Below are positions 52,560-63,986 of a DNA stretch of 64,000 bases, one piece after another; position 1 is the first letter of the stretch; the number at the start of each line of letters is the position of its first letter. The position numbers and the translations under genes were made by a program. The DNA is from Coriaria nepalensis (lineage: Eukaryota > Streptophyta > Magnoliopsida > Cucurbitales > Coriariaceae), in NCBI GenBank assembly GCA_027186245.1, contig CP114485.1:11312001-11376000 (forward strand). The letters run 5' to 3'. Below the pieces are notes generated by a model. That model saw only the letters and a program-made list of their open reading frames with translations. It searched no databases and was not told the origin of the DNA.

Positions 52560-52819
52560 AATAAAATAGAAAAAGGTAAAGTTTTAATCTTTCGCCCTTA
52601 AAAAATAAGTTGCTTTGACTTATGATGGCTTTGGGCTTGGTTCCACGGAGTGGTTGGAAAAGTAAAATAAACAATAATATTGGGAAATTAAAATAGGAAT
52701 AAACAAATATAAGGGCTAAAATATAAAATTATATGATTTATTTTTGGGTAAAATAAAGCTTCATTTGAAAGAAAACGGAAGAAACGGACTGTAAAAAAAA
52801 AAGAAAAAAAAAAGGGACT

Positions 52820-53004
52820 AGAGGAGTTGCCCGAGTGGTTGGATAGGTGACTTCTTGAGATCATTCCGGGTTTAAGTCTTTATTTAATACTTTGAATTAT
52901 ACTCTAAACTTATCTAGTGATATTGTGAGTCCAACCGATCTCCCGAAATTTATATCCCATTGCTTAAGGTGCGTGGAGGAGTTTTCCGGATTAAAAAAAA
53001 AAAA
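52820..53004 (+). mobile_element. tRNA-derived SINE candidate
   Basis: Pol III box A TTGCCCGAGTGG (52827-52838) and box B GGTTTAAGTCT (52869-52879) are spaced as in tRNA-derived SINEs. Box B differs from the consensus GGTTCGANTCC only by transitions. The body continues about 110 bp and ends in an A-run at 52993-53004. The head looks like a Ser or Leu tRNA. The lack of a tRNA acceptor-stem partner argues against a functional tRNA. Clear target duplications were not found. Confidence 0.6.
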
Positions 53005-54087
53005 CACCTCTTACCAAAAGGGAAAAAAATGATCCCAACAATGAAGCCCCTCAAACGAAACGAAACCTGTAACAAGTTACAAACAAAGGTCAGGCCCAAT
53101 CGAGTCCACCGAACCAAACTATCTAGTCCCAAACCAACAAAAACAAGGGTAAAGTCTCAACAAACAGAAACAACATACCACAGACAAGAAGTAAAAGGAC
53201 AAAAGCAACCGAGAACCCCTGATGACGCTCGGTAGGAGAGTAAGATGAGCTAGGTTTCATTATTTAAGAGATTCTTATCGTGGTCTACTGATTGATCAAT
53301 TATTAAGCGATAAATAGGAGTGAAATTTTTCTTAAACAAAAGCATCCCATAGATACACGGGAGTTTGTGATTAGGCTGATCACTTGTGGACCAGGTTGAA
53401 TTTTTCTCTATACTTGGGTTGTTGGCTTGTTGCTAACGGTCGGAAATGGCAAACTTTACTGATGACGTTTCTTACGAACATTTCAACATGTCAAAATAAC
53501 TTGCATAGTTGCATTGCATCTACTTCTGCCCTATAATAAATCTCTCCTTTTTAACATGTTTTTTTTATATATTTTTTTCCCCTTTTTTTGGCGTTAGTTT
53601 CACTCACATTCCATAAATAGAATAATACCATACCATCGATCATCTATTTTAATTAAAAATGAACATCATTGACGGCTCCAATAACGCTCTTCTCCCTCTC
53701 ATTCGTAACTTGATTATTACTAAAAATACCTCAGACTCGAGCTTGACCTTAGTAATCAGTATTGTCATTAATTGAAGAACTTGTAGAATTAGTAACAAGT
53801 TCAAAAAATTTGCCGGAAAATACTTAACTTCCTACCACATGTACACCAGCATGGTGTGCCCAGGATATATACAAGATTTCATCCCCTTCTTTTTGTTTTC
53901 TCCTTCACATTTCCTTTCCTCCAAAAACACCTATACAATTCTGTAAATACTAGCATATTTACCAATGTTCCTATCCCTCTAACCCCAACTAAACTCAATT
54001 TACAATGTCACCCTCTCTATCAATAAACCGATATAGGTATTAATAAGCCGCCGCCAGAGAAACCAAGTCTCAGATTGTGATTCATAT
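53005..54087. other. Spacer and 3' UTR of the GTE gene
   Basis: A-rich stretch to 53220, then ordinary AT-rich sequence. The last few hundred bases probably hold the GTE12-like 3' UTR. No gene is seen. Confidence 0.4.
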
Positions 54088-57000
54088 TCATAAAATCTCA
54101 CCTTCCTCCCCATCATCATCACCTCCTCCCACAATGGTTTCCTCTTCCTCTTCCTCCAACAATTCATGCTTCATGAATAAACCGAGACGCTGCAATGGGC
54201 TCCAGGGATGGGCCGCCTGAGATGATCCCAGAACAGATCGAGGCCCAAAAGAGTCAAAAGGCTGAGTGTATATTGAGACTCCACTGAGCTTCGCTAGTTC
54301 TTTTAGAAAGATCAGGTTCTGATCGAGTTCAACACTTTTTTCCATCTGGGAAAGTGAGTTGAATAAGGCTCTTTACAATATAGTTATAGAAGTCAAAACA
54401 TGCATGGAAAATATAGTGAAGGGTAGTGGTGTGATTGTAGCAGATATCTTGGACGCTCTTCTAGAAAATACTAACAGTTTTTATGTGTTCTGATAAATGA
54501 GATCAAAAATTGTTTTATATTTCTTAATAAATTGTTTCAGAATATCTAAACAAGTGCACTCTTAACAAAAACTTAAAACCAAACACAGGTGCTAACCTTT
54601 TCAAGAGCAGCTCGAGCAGCTTCCCTTTCTTGTTCCCTCTGCTGCTTAAGCTCAGCTTCCACCTTAAGTTTTTCTGTAGCTTCAGCAGCCTTAATTCGTG
54701 CTTCAATGCGGGCTCTCTCTGTGTAAGTACAAAATTGAAATAATGTAATTTATACACCAAATGGTTGCTGACGACAATTAAGAACTGCTAAAAAATTACT
54801 TACAAAAAAAAGGATGAGATTTTGGATAAAAGATAAAAGAAATGGCAAGAAGATAAATCAGCAGTCAGAGCGAGAGAGACAGAGGGTGACGAGCATTTGA
54901 ACCAAAATATTTCAAGCAATGAATAACGTCTATTGAACCAGAACAGGAACCTGGTAACATTAAAGTTCCTAAGCTTTACTAAGATTTCTGCTATTCTACC
55001 TTCATCCTGCAGCTTTTCCAATCTTTCCTTCTTTTGTTGCATCTTCATCGAATCGACTTTATCACCCTGTGTAGATTGAAGAAAAATAACACACGAGCAA
55101 TGTCCAACACATAGCCACCATAATTCTAATCCAGGGTGATATCATCATATAGTCATAATCGAAATTTGTCGTTTAACAAAGCGCTTACATGATGAAGGAG
55201 AGTCTTATTTTGAGCTTTAAGAATGGTGTCAGCAAAGCGACTCTTTAGCATTGCAGCTCTAAGTGCCTTTTTAGGAGACAGCCGGACTTCAAATATTGGG
55301 GTACAGCATCCTATTAACAAATTAAGAAGAACCAAAGTCAATGACAGAAAACATGAGCCAATCATTCCTTCATGAACAAAATGAGAAAAAAAAAATTTAA
55401 TAGATAGTTGTACCAACTTGAATGCCAAAATTCTACAAGAATCAGTAATGCTAGTATACCTTCTTCAGAAGTTTCATTTGTGGGTGAGGTTGAAGGTTGA
55501 TTACTTGGGAGTCGCTTTTCATCATCCAAAGCACTGACAACACCTTCACATCCATGTAATCCCACAGTTAGTAACAAAAAAATATCTCTTAAAATAACAC
55601 AGTAACAAAAAAATATCTCTTAAAATAACACAATTTTTTTAATAAGAAGTCCACTCACCATCAGAATCTGGATCTAAACTTGGGATATGAGGACTTGATG
55701 AGACCTTTGATTGACAATCCTATATTCGAAATCAAAATTTTCGGCTGCGGATTAACAGCAATTCACATAATAGATGTTATTAGGTACTGTATAAGCATAC
55801 CAGTTGACGGGTATTGACGCTATCCTTGTGATCTGTTACAATTGCTGTCTTTGAAGATAAATCTTAAAACAAAAGAGAAAAAAAACTCAGCTTACTACTG
55901 CCTAAAAATGATTATGATAAAAATAGCAAGAAAATGAATTACCCACCTGACGATCCACAGGCTGACAAAGTCGAAATTCTGCACTGACAAGTAATGTTGC
56001 CACATGTGCCACACTTGCTGGCAGCCTGGCTCAGTTGCCTTTTGGCAGCGATAGAACCGGGACAACTATGTTTACTAGTACTAGATGTGCCTATAAGACA
56101 GCCAATTAGCTCCAATAGAAAGCCATAAAGCAGAAAGTAGAGTCTGCCACTTCATACCTTTATGGTAGTTTATCCCCGGTGACTTCTCTACAGTATGATG
56201 AGCAGTTTTACTAATATCTGCCTCCTGTTAAAGAAAATGTATCTTAGATGGACAGTAGAGAATATATGAAGCCTACAACTTGTCCCATGATGCAACTAAA
56301 GGACTTAGGAACAAGGAAAATAAACAATTAGACATGCTGAATTCAGCAAGATTTAGCTGGCACGTAGAAAAATAAAATAAGATGAAAAGTTATAACTTGT
56401 TTATGTTAGACTTCATATAACACTAATTAATAATAGAAAACGTAGACTTTTTAATAGCAATTGAAATAATAGAATAGGTTTTCATTTTGAGAGAGTACCA
56501 AGAACATCACTTACTTGAGAATTATTTCGTTTCAACGGTTGCTTTTTGGCCTGCTCGCCTGATGGCACTGACTTCTTGGTCAAAGAACTATTACGTGACA
56601 AAGTTGTTTTATGGTCAACTGTAGATTTTCCCTGCTCAAAGTTTGATATTTCACCAGTGCGCTTGTCAGCTAACAATTTCCATTTGCACTCAAATATTTC
56701 ACTTAGTTCCTTTGCCATTTGATGAACACTATTAGCAGGTGGATTATATAGCATAGCATTGGAAAATGTCAATCTAACTTCAGCTGCAAATTCCTTAGTT
56801 CCTTGATATATCTTTTGGATCAGTTTGGACTTTATGGTGCCTAAATCCATGGGGTGGGATATGATCGAGAGATAATCTGGAATTTTCAATGCTACAGGAT
56901 CAACAGGTTGATTGAACACCCATCCAGCAGGATGAGACATTAGTGATTTAAGAATTCCAGAACATTGTACTGACAAGCCACGATCCATCTTCTGCCTCTT

Positions 57001-57243
57001 CTCGTTAGGACCCTCTAAAACCTTAAGGGACATGCGTTTTTTAGTGATATTTGAAATGGAAGATTTTGTTTGTGAACAGCTACTCGTGAAGTTCTTTCTG
57101 CCTTCAGAAGGGTTGAGAGAAGCACTATGGACTACTAGCTGTCCAAAATCACATGACTGATTCCAAGAGTGTGCTTCAACTCTTTTGCCTGCTAGTTTAA
57201 CCTTTAATTTCTTGACAGGCACGAGGGTCTCAGTAGCAATCAT
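54088..57243 (-). CDS. GTE12: Bromodomain transcription factor GTE12-like (plant BET family)
   Basis: Ten coding exons: 57243-56515, 56224-56158, 56090-55947, 55862-55801, 55719-55659, 55543-55460, 55310-55189, 55066-55000, 54718-54597 and 54345-54088. They total 1716 nt, 571 aa. A single bromodomain lies at ~92-194: WVFNQPVDP shelf, PDYLSIISHPMDLGTIKSKL, and YNPPAN with the acetyl-lysine-binding Asn at 167. Next come a Ser-rich linker with a cysteine cluster (CGTCGNITCQC), a conserved LSPKKALRAAMLKSRFADTI helix and a long Arg/Glu/Lys coiled coil. The end is acidic, EEEEEE..EGEIL. I see no clear NET domain. GTE proteins bind acetylated histones to regulate transcription. The start MIATE and the C-terminal layout favour GTE12 among the GTE8-12 group; the paralogue is not certain. 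Confidence 0.9.
55570..55631. repeat. 31-bp tandem duplication in GTE intron
   Basis: Two identical 31-bp units, 55570-55600 and 55601-55631, each beginning AGTAACAAAA, in the intron between 55543 and 55659 on the plus-strand scale. Confidence 0.85.
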
Positions 57244-58040
57244 GGCTAGCACTGCAATTGTTGGATTCAAGATTGCAAAATTTGGCACCTTTCGTGCAAT
57301 TGACACACTGATCAAAGCAGGCTCTACAAAAGAATAACATGGTTTAAAGTAAGAAAAACCACCAAAAACAAACTTCGGAGTGTTCAATATCATGTAATTA
57401 TGAAATTACAATCAATGCACATTCACATACGGGTCTTCAAAAAAATTCACTCAGCACAAAACGTGCAAAATCTTGGCGCAGAAAGTGAAGTTCATAAGCA
57501 AATCTCACAGATAAAAAAAAAATCAACACTAATAATACGCATAACGCGGCCTTACTGCAGCTTAAATCCGGAAAATCAGGACTAATCCACGGCCACAATT
57601 CTTACTTTATATAACTGAATCCAACGAAAGTACAATTTGGGTTTACCAATTCGAATTCAACGTCGCCCTCTCCTAAAAATGGCCCAAAAACAAGTAACAA
57701 AAACGTAGAAAACTAACGAAAACCTAGGATTAATTCTACTATAATCGCGAAATCACAATCCACAGAAAAAAAATTTCACGAATGAAATTGAAGGAAGAAA
57801 AAGGCGGAGATCTAGGGCTTGTAAAGGAACTTACCGCAAAATAGAATCGCGATCTGCACAATTCTTCGATCTGATTCCAAGACAAATTGCTCGAATTGAC
57901 TAAGAGAGAGAGATTAGAGATCGCGCAGCCGGAATTCCTCCGTCAAAGAATGTCGCCCTCCCCAATGCTTTACGCTAAGGAGGTGGAGAGGAAATCTGAG
58001 CACGAACTGAGACGAAGAGGGAGAGAAGGATAAGAGCACT
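57244..58040 (-). promoter_or_regulatory. 5' UTR exon, leader intron and promoter of GTE12-like
   Basis: An acceptor (TTTTGTAG) near 57325 and a donor GGTAAGTT near 57836 bound a leader intron of about 510 bp. The non-coding first exon lies at about 57837-58030 and contains a GA tract on its antisense strand. Coding begins 80 bp after the acceptor. Confidence 0.55.
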
Positions 58041-58159
58041 ACTAGGGTTTATATCGCTTCATTGGATGGTTTTATCATGAAGAATATTCCATCGAAATTA
58101 CTCGTTTGCCCCTTCCCGGAGAAGAGAAGAGGCAACTTACTATTTTCACATTGTCATTA

Positions 58160-58786
58160 GAGGTTACGATTCTTGTCGGTACGGCTTGGCCTGGCGCGAC
58201 ATTGCTCGGGCACGACATAAATTGTGTCATGCCCGAGTTTATGACTAAAAATAAGAGTATAACATGTCACGAATATTGTAACATGTCATAAACGTACTGT
58301 GCCGGCATGTAAGCCTATTTCGACCCATACATCTATTTTGGCTTATGAGCCTATTTCGACCTATGGACTCGAAAACTTGTTTTTTTATAATAAAATAAGA
58401 GTTTTAATGTGATTAATAAAATATTAATACTGTAATACATGTTTTATATATTATTAATAATTCTAATAATTATTATTTAATAAATTAAAAGTTAATATTA
58501 TTAATAATTAAAATTATAAATAAATTGTAATAAATCTTATTTGGCCAAATAAGATCTTTCATTAATCGAAAGATTTTTAATATATAAAATGATTTCAGAA
58601 AAAAAAAAAATACTTAAGATTAGGAGGCGTTTTTGGGCCCATGTCTCTAACGGGCCCAAAAAACACGGGCCCAAAAAGACTATGTCGTGTTAGCTCACAT
58701 GCTCGCATAATTAGGCACGACACGGCCCAACACCCATATCATGCGTGCTAGTGCCGACCCGGCTCATTTTACCATTCTATTTATAA
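58160..58786. mobile_element. MITE-like repeat A (GC-rich ends, AT-rich core)
   Basis: Both ends carry CACGACA/GGCCC-rich words (left near 58180-58230, right 58650-58770) around a very AT-rich centre. Together they read like the terminal parts of a small non-autonomous plant element. The right end, read inward, starts near TGGTAAAATGAGCCGGGTCGG. A related end occurs at 59.88 kb. Borders and target duplications are not resolved. Confidence 0.45.
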
Positions 58787-59879
58787 TTTGGTAACTTGTG
58801 CAAATAAATAAATAAATATAATAAAATGTAATCAAAATATTATTATCCGACTTCTCTTTTGTTTTTTTTTTTTTTTTTTCCTTTTTTTTTCTTTTTTTTT
58901 AACTTGTGGTTGGTTTTTTTTTTTTATCATTGTGAATTTGTGAACAACATGAAAAGCAATTAGTTTATGAAGAGACCATCATGGCATAAACAAATATGTG
59001 ATTGAAGTTCATGTTTTGCAATTTATTTTTCTAACAACAATTGAAAGATTTCTTGTCAAAATTGATGGTTGTCTAGACATATGATATGTCCCGCTCCTCA
59101 TTTCATTTTTTTTTTGTTTAGTTTACCAAAAAATGGATAATAATCGGTTTAAAAAATATATATAAAATTAGAATATCATATTAATTTATGACTCATTTGG
59201 ATGAATTCTTTTGAAATCGGAAAATATAAATAGTTTCTATTCCGTCATTTGGTTAGATATAGAATATGAGGTGAAATGAAAAGGGCTTATAAAACTGATT
59301 CTCCGAGATAGTGAAAACATATTCTATTTCCATGATCCATTTATTAGGAGAGGGTCAAAATCAGATAACAATAATAGAGAATCATATTTTTATTTCTCCT
59401 ACGAAAATACGGAGATTTAATACTGAATTATGAAATTCAAAAAATTACCCCTTAATTCCATTTCTCATTCCAGCCATTCTCATTCAAATTCTCATTCAAA
59501 TCATTTTATCAATTCTCATTCTAACCACAAATTGAAACCAAACGAGCCATTAGTATTTTTGGGTGAAATTTAGAATCATAATAATTCTATAGACCATTTC
59601 TGGGCCATTTTGATATTTCTTTTTTTGGTAGGAAACTCATTCAACACTTTTGGGTAAAATCTAAATTCAAAATAATTGTTTAGACTTTTACATCATTTTA
59701 TGAGAATAAAACCAAACAAGAATAAGAATTACATGTCCACTGTCATTCTCATTTTGAGAATAAAAACAAACAACGATATTTTTTTCAAATTAAGATTTGC
59801 ATGTATGAGATCATAAATCATACCTTTCATTGAATGAACATGTGATTATGCACTACTTATCTTTTAAAATAGGTATGGA
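58787..59879. other. AT-rich spacer between two MITE-like repeats
   Basis: Long T-runs at 58860-58925 and AT-rich sequence. No gene is seen. Confidence 0.4.
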
Positions 59880-60065
59880 GCTGGCAAAATAGATCAGGTC
59901 GGTACAAGCGTGCATGACAAGATACGATAAAAGTACAGCATGAGCACATACACAACATGGGTGTCGGCTGTGTCATTCCCAACAAAGGGGGCCCCGCATG
60001 CTAGCATGGCACAATAAATATTTTTTATGCCGGCACGTATCCCATCACGATAGTTTTAGGCCTCC
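59880..60065. mobile_element. MITE-like repeat B, related to repeat A
   Basis: The left end (TGGCAAAATAGATCAGGTCGG and onward to GCATGA) matches the reverse complement of the right end of repeat A at about 26 of 36 positions. Most differences are transitions. The remainder has the same CACGA/GGCCCC word use. Only one end is clear. Confidence 0.4.
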
Positions 60066-60109
60066 TAGGCGCAATATGCGTCTTCTGTGTAGCCTTTGTC
60101 TTATGTGCG

Positions 60110-62000
60110 CTCTTCGCCCTCTTTATGTCTTTCTCAATCGAGGCCTCTCATCACATGCAGATCACTAACCCAGAATGGGCTCTCCTCTCCTTCCGAGCTC
60201 CACGCACCAATTAGGCCTTTTATTCATGTGCACAGCTCCCCAACCAAAGCCTGGGTCCTATGCCCCACTTTTTCACTCCACCAGTTGGGCCATCTACTGT
60301 TGTTCCCATTTCAGCCCATGACCGATCAAATTCAAATCAATCACCACATCGGCCGAGCTTTGAAGCTCCTACTCAGACCATGTAAGCACCTCTTCTACGT
60401 AAGCACCATATATGACCACACGTTCAATGCATGGTAGTTTTTTGTTCCCAGTCATTAAATCATACCATTTAACACCATCTCAATGTTGAGCGAGAGTTGT
60501 CTTATTTCCCTCAAGCTCTTAAGGATTCTAGATGGTGTCAAGCATCCGATGAATTCAATACCCTCCTCGGTCATGGTATGTAGGAATTGGTTCCTTCCTC
60601 TCATGCACACAACTTAGTGGAAACTTAGTGGAAGCATTGAGCTCGTCTCGTTGCCAAGGGATTTCATCAACAATCAGGACTCGATTATACTAAGACCTTT
60701 AGTTTCGTTATAAAACATGTCACCATTCAAACCATTATTTCCCTTGCCACTATGCATAGATAGCATATGCAACAACTTGATGTCACCAATGCCTTCCTCC
60801 ATGGGGATCTAATTGAAGATGTCTACATGATCCAACCACCTGGCTTCATTCAATCGGCTAATCCCACGCATTTATGATGTCTTCATAAATCTTTGTACGG
60901 CTTAAAGCAAGCACCCCATGCGTAATATCAATTGCTTAGTGTGGCACTCCATTCATTTGGCTTTACTCAAGCCAAATCGGATGCTTCACTATTTATCTTT
61001 CATAAATTCTCCTCTACTATCTTAGGTTATTGTCTACTATTTATCTTTCATAAATTCTCCTCTACTATCTTAGGTTATTGTCTATGTCAACGATTCATGT
61101 CTCATCAATAGGGTGATTGAACAGTTAAGTTTTTTTTTTTCAATCAAGGATCTTGATTCCTTATCTTACTTCATTGGTAGTGAAATAAGTCACTGTTCCA
61201 AAGAGGTGTTGTTGGGTCAATAAATACATCTTGGACATTCTCCATCATCACAACATGGATGGTCCCAAGCCGCTTCACACACCCATGCAACAAAAATGTT
61301 CTGTACTAAGGATGATGACGTTCCGTTGCATGATGTCACTCTTTATCGGAAACTAGTTAGGGCTCTTCAGTATTTAATACTCACTCGTCTGTATATTATA
61401 TTTCCTATCAATCGTCTAGTACAATACATGCAGCATCACACTTCCACTCATTGATTGGTGGGTAAACACCTATTACGGTACTTGAAGAGCACTTTATCAC
61501 ATGAACTTCTTCTTCACCGCTCACCCTCTCGCATCCTTACGACTTACTCTAATGTTGATTCGGCCAAGAATCCCAATGACCATTTCTCCACCTCAGCCTT
61601 TATTGTCTTTCTTAGCCCTAATCTTATTGCAAACAACAAGTCATTGCTCGCCCATCCACCAAAGTGGAATATTATACCTTAATTTATGCCACTTCTGAAA
61701 TATAATGGATTTGGAATTTATTTTCTGAACTTTTGGTCTCTCTTCCCCAACCACCTACATTATTTTACAACAGTATGGCCACTCAATTATCTCTTAATCC
61801 CATTATGCACTCACGCCTCAAGAACACCACTACTTATGTTCATTTTATTCGGGATCTCATTGCGAAAAGACTTATTCATGTTTCTCACATTGATACTGTT
61901 GATCAACTCGTGGATCTCATGACCAACTTTGTCTCATCCACGTTTTCAACTACTTCAATCCAAAATCGCCGACTTTGCAAGCGTATAAAGGAATCGTAAA
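60110..62000 (+). mobile_element. Decayed Ty1/copia pol (reverse transcriptase and RNase H)
   Basis: Plus-strand reading in shifting frames gives, in order: ALKDSRWCQASDEFNTLL (60517-60570), ARLVAKGFHQQSGLDYT (60640-60690), [19 protein letters not shown] and [12 protein letters not shown] (60770-60870), SLYGLKQAP (60895-60920), a VYVNDS block at 61080 where active elements have YVDD, LRYLKSTLSHELLLH (61470-61520), and the RNase H end HSRLKNTTTYVHFIRDLIAK..VSHIDTVDQLVDLMT (61805-61925). This is the normal copia order. Many stops, frame changes and an Asp-to-Asn change in the catalytic box show it is dead. Confidence 0.8.
60988..61083 (+). repeat. 48-bp tandem duplication inside the copia RT
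   Basis: Units 60988-61035 and 61036-61083 are near-identical and encode the same block (LFIFHKFSSTILGYCL) twice. At 48 bp the duplication is in frame. Confidence 0.85.
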
Positions 62001-62851
62001 TCACTCCTTAAATTGTGCAATTACCTATTATTACCGTGATTAATATTTTTCTTGCATTCCTTGTAAATCAATTAAATTAGTTATATGTATATACCTTTTG
62101 TGTATTACGCCCTCCTATATGTAAACCTAATTACTACAATAATACATTTAAGGTTAATTTGCTATAATTATTGTTTCCATCCCTCAATTTCAATTATTTT
62201 CAAAGTTTGCTTTGAACTGACTCAATTTCATTTATGGGTCATTAGGTGAAGTTTATAAAATTAAAATTTCGAAGTTACTTCTAAAATTTTAGAATATATA
62301 TATATATATATATTTTATTTTATTTTGATAATGTGGCACAATAATTAGACATACAACATCATGGGCGAAATTAACTTCAGTTCAAGCAATCATCTTAGTT
62401 GGGCTTCAAATATATGTATTTATTAACATACTTTTTTATAGTCAATCAAATAATATTTATTAATTGAAAGTATAATGTAAATAGTTGTTACTTCGATTTG
62501 TTTTTAAATTGTTAAGTAGTTTGATAAGATATGAGAAAGATTTATCACTTACCAAGAAATTGAGGTTCTTTATCTCCAGGAAATAAATACCATTTCAACA
62601 CCACCTTCTTCAACTCGTCCTTCCTCTCCTTTCTCTTCTTTTTATGTAAGAAAACGATTTTGGGTCATTAATCCATTTGGGAGAGGAGGGAATACAAACA
62701 CTTCGAAGAAGAAAACTACTCTGTATAAAACTCCTCTGTATTGTTTTAACACTTGATAATTAGCCAAACTAAAACATGCCTAATTAATATTAGGTAGGAC
62801 TGATTAAAAAATGATCTTTCGTTTGTCATAGCAAGTGGTCTTCATTCATAT
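62001..62851. other. Spacer, possible copia 3' LTR remains
   Basis: AT-rich. The sequence just after 62000 could be the copia element's 3' end, but no LTR pair was found. A (TA)n run lies at about 62296-62312. Confidence 0.3.
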
Positions 62852-63974
62852 TGTTAGAGAATTGAGGCTCCAAATCAATTTTGTAGTCCATTATTATTAG
62901 AACATGATTGTTTTGCTACTAAGCATAAGCAATAAGTCGACTTTATGTATTCATGGTCAAATGGTGTTGACCCTCCATCTAATAGTTAGTATGGATAAAA
63001 AAGAACTTGTTGGAAGTGGTTTGACTCAAATCAGAGGTAAATCGATCATGTTATGGCCCGAAGAAGAACTCAACAAAAATCTCTAGCAGTTCCGCACCTA
63101 CTGTAGCAAGTCTTTTCTGGAAATTTCAAGTTTTTGATGCTTGCATTTGATCCAATCAAGTCCAACATCGAGTTTATGAAGTGTTAGTAATGCTTAGATT
63201 AGAGTTTGATATGGCTACGGCTAATCAGCCATTTTCATAGCATTTGCTTGTACTTGGCCCAGCAAACTTTCTGATGCAATGTACTTGTAATTATTATGGA
63301 AATTGGGTTGAGGCCCAAATCGTGGATGGCCTATGTGGTAATATGATTGTGACTCAACCAAGTTAACCCCAACCTTTATACGGTTTTATATTTGGGTCAT
63401 GATATATAATGTTATAACCTTGTTTGCTTAGGATTAATCTGACTTCCCCCATTTGTCTTCGTGGCTGCGATCTTTGTATGATATATCTCTCTCTCGTTCT
63501 TGTTCTCTTTCTTCTGGATTTGTGTGATATGTGTTGGTGTGATGATTCTAATCTCTTTCTATTATTAGATTTATCTGATTGCATCTTTGATCTTAATCAT
63601 TTCTTAAAAGTTGTGTTTCCTTCTGTGTTCTACAAATCTGCATGATTTTTCTAGGGTTTGATATATTTAGAGATAAATCTGATTTGTTGATTGAGATTTG
63701 AGATTAGAGCTGTTTGATTAGATTAGATTTATCACGGTACTATAGGGCTCGTCGGTCTGAGCTCCAAAATCGGCCAAGAGCCTAGATTGTTCTGATCAGT
63801 GATGTTTTCTCAGATTTGGTTCTATTTTTCACTCATTCAATATCTTTTATATGATTTTGTGTCAAAAGGATATCTAAGATTGTATATGTCAGTTCATGTT
63901 TTTCTTAAAAGTTGAATTGTATATAGATAATGTTGTACAAATTAATTGATATTCAGATTAAAATAATATACTAA
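62852..63974 (+). mobile_element. Probable LTR of an element continuing past the window
   Basis: Immediately after this stretch comes an exact plant primer binding site. A plausible 5' end is TGTTAGAGAATTG at 62852, giving ~1.1 kb. A TATA-like ATATATAATG near 63402 and a T-rich leader lie inside. The 3' end (ATACTA) lacks the usual CA. Borders need the second LTR, which is outside the window. Confidence 0.45.
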
Positions 63975-63986
63975 TGGTATCAGAGC
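63975..63986 (+). other. Primer binding site complementary to initiator tRNA-Met
   Basis: TGGTATCAGAGC is an exact 12-base match to the 3' end complement of plant initiator tRNA-Met, the primer of most plant Ty1/copia and many gypsy elements. It lies 14 bases from the window end, so the internal region of a retrotransposon should follow. Confidence 0.75.

Larger units (their letters stand above)
51690..52720 (-). pseudogene. Duplicated 5' end of the dioxygenase gene, interrupted by a transposon
   Basis: 51690-51788 matches 43788-43877, the first ~27 codons of the SRG1-like gene, and still encodes [11 protein letters not shown] where the gene has [11 protein letters not shown]. Stops and a changed start codon make it dead. 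Beyond the transposon (51789-52559), 52560-52720 resumes the match with the gene's leader and promoter (43871-44095), including AGAAAAAG and the GGAGTGG.TGGAAAAGTAAAAT block. It therefore derives from a direct duplication of about 310 bp of exon 1 plus promoter, 7.6-7.9 kb away in the same orientation. Confidence 0.8.

Noticed and set aside
52820..52890. Functional tRNA-Ser or tRNA-Leu gene
   Set aside because: Box A and B are present but box B is degenerate and I find no matching acceptor stem; a SINE head fits better.
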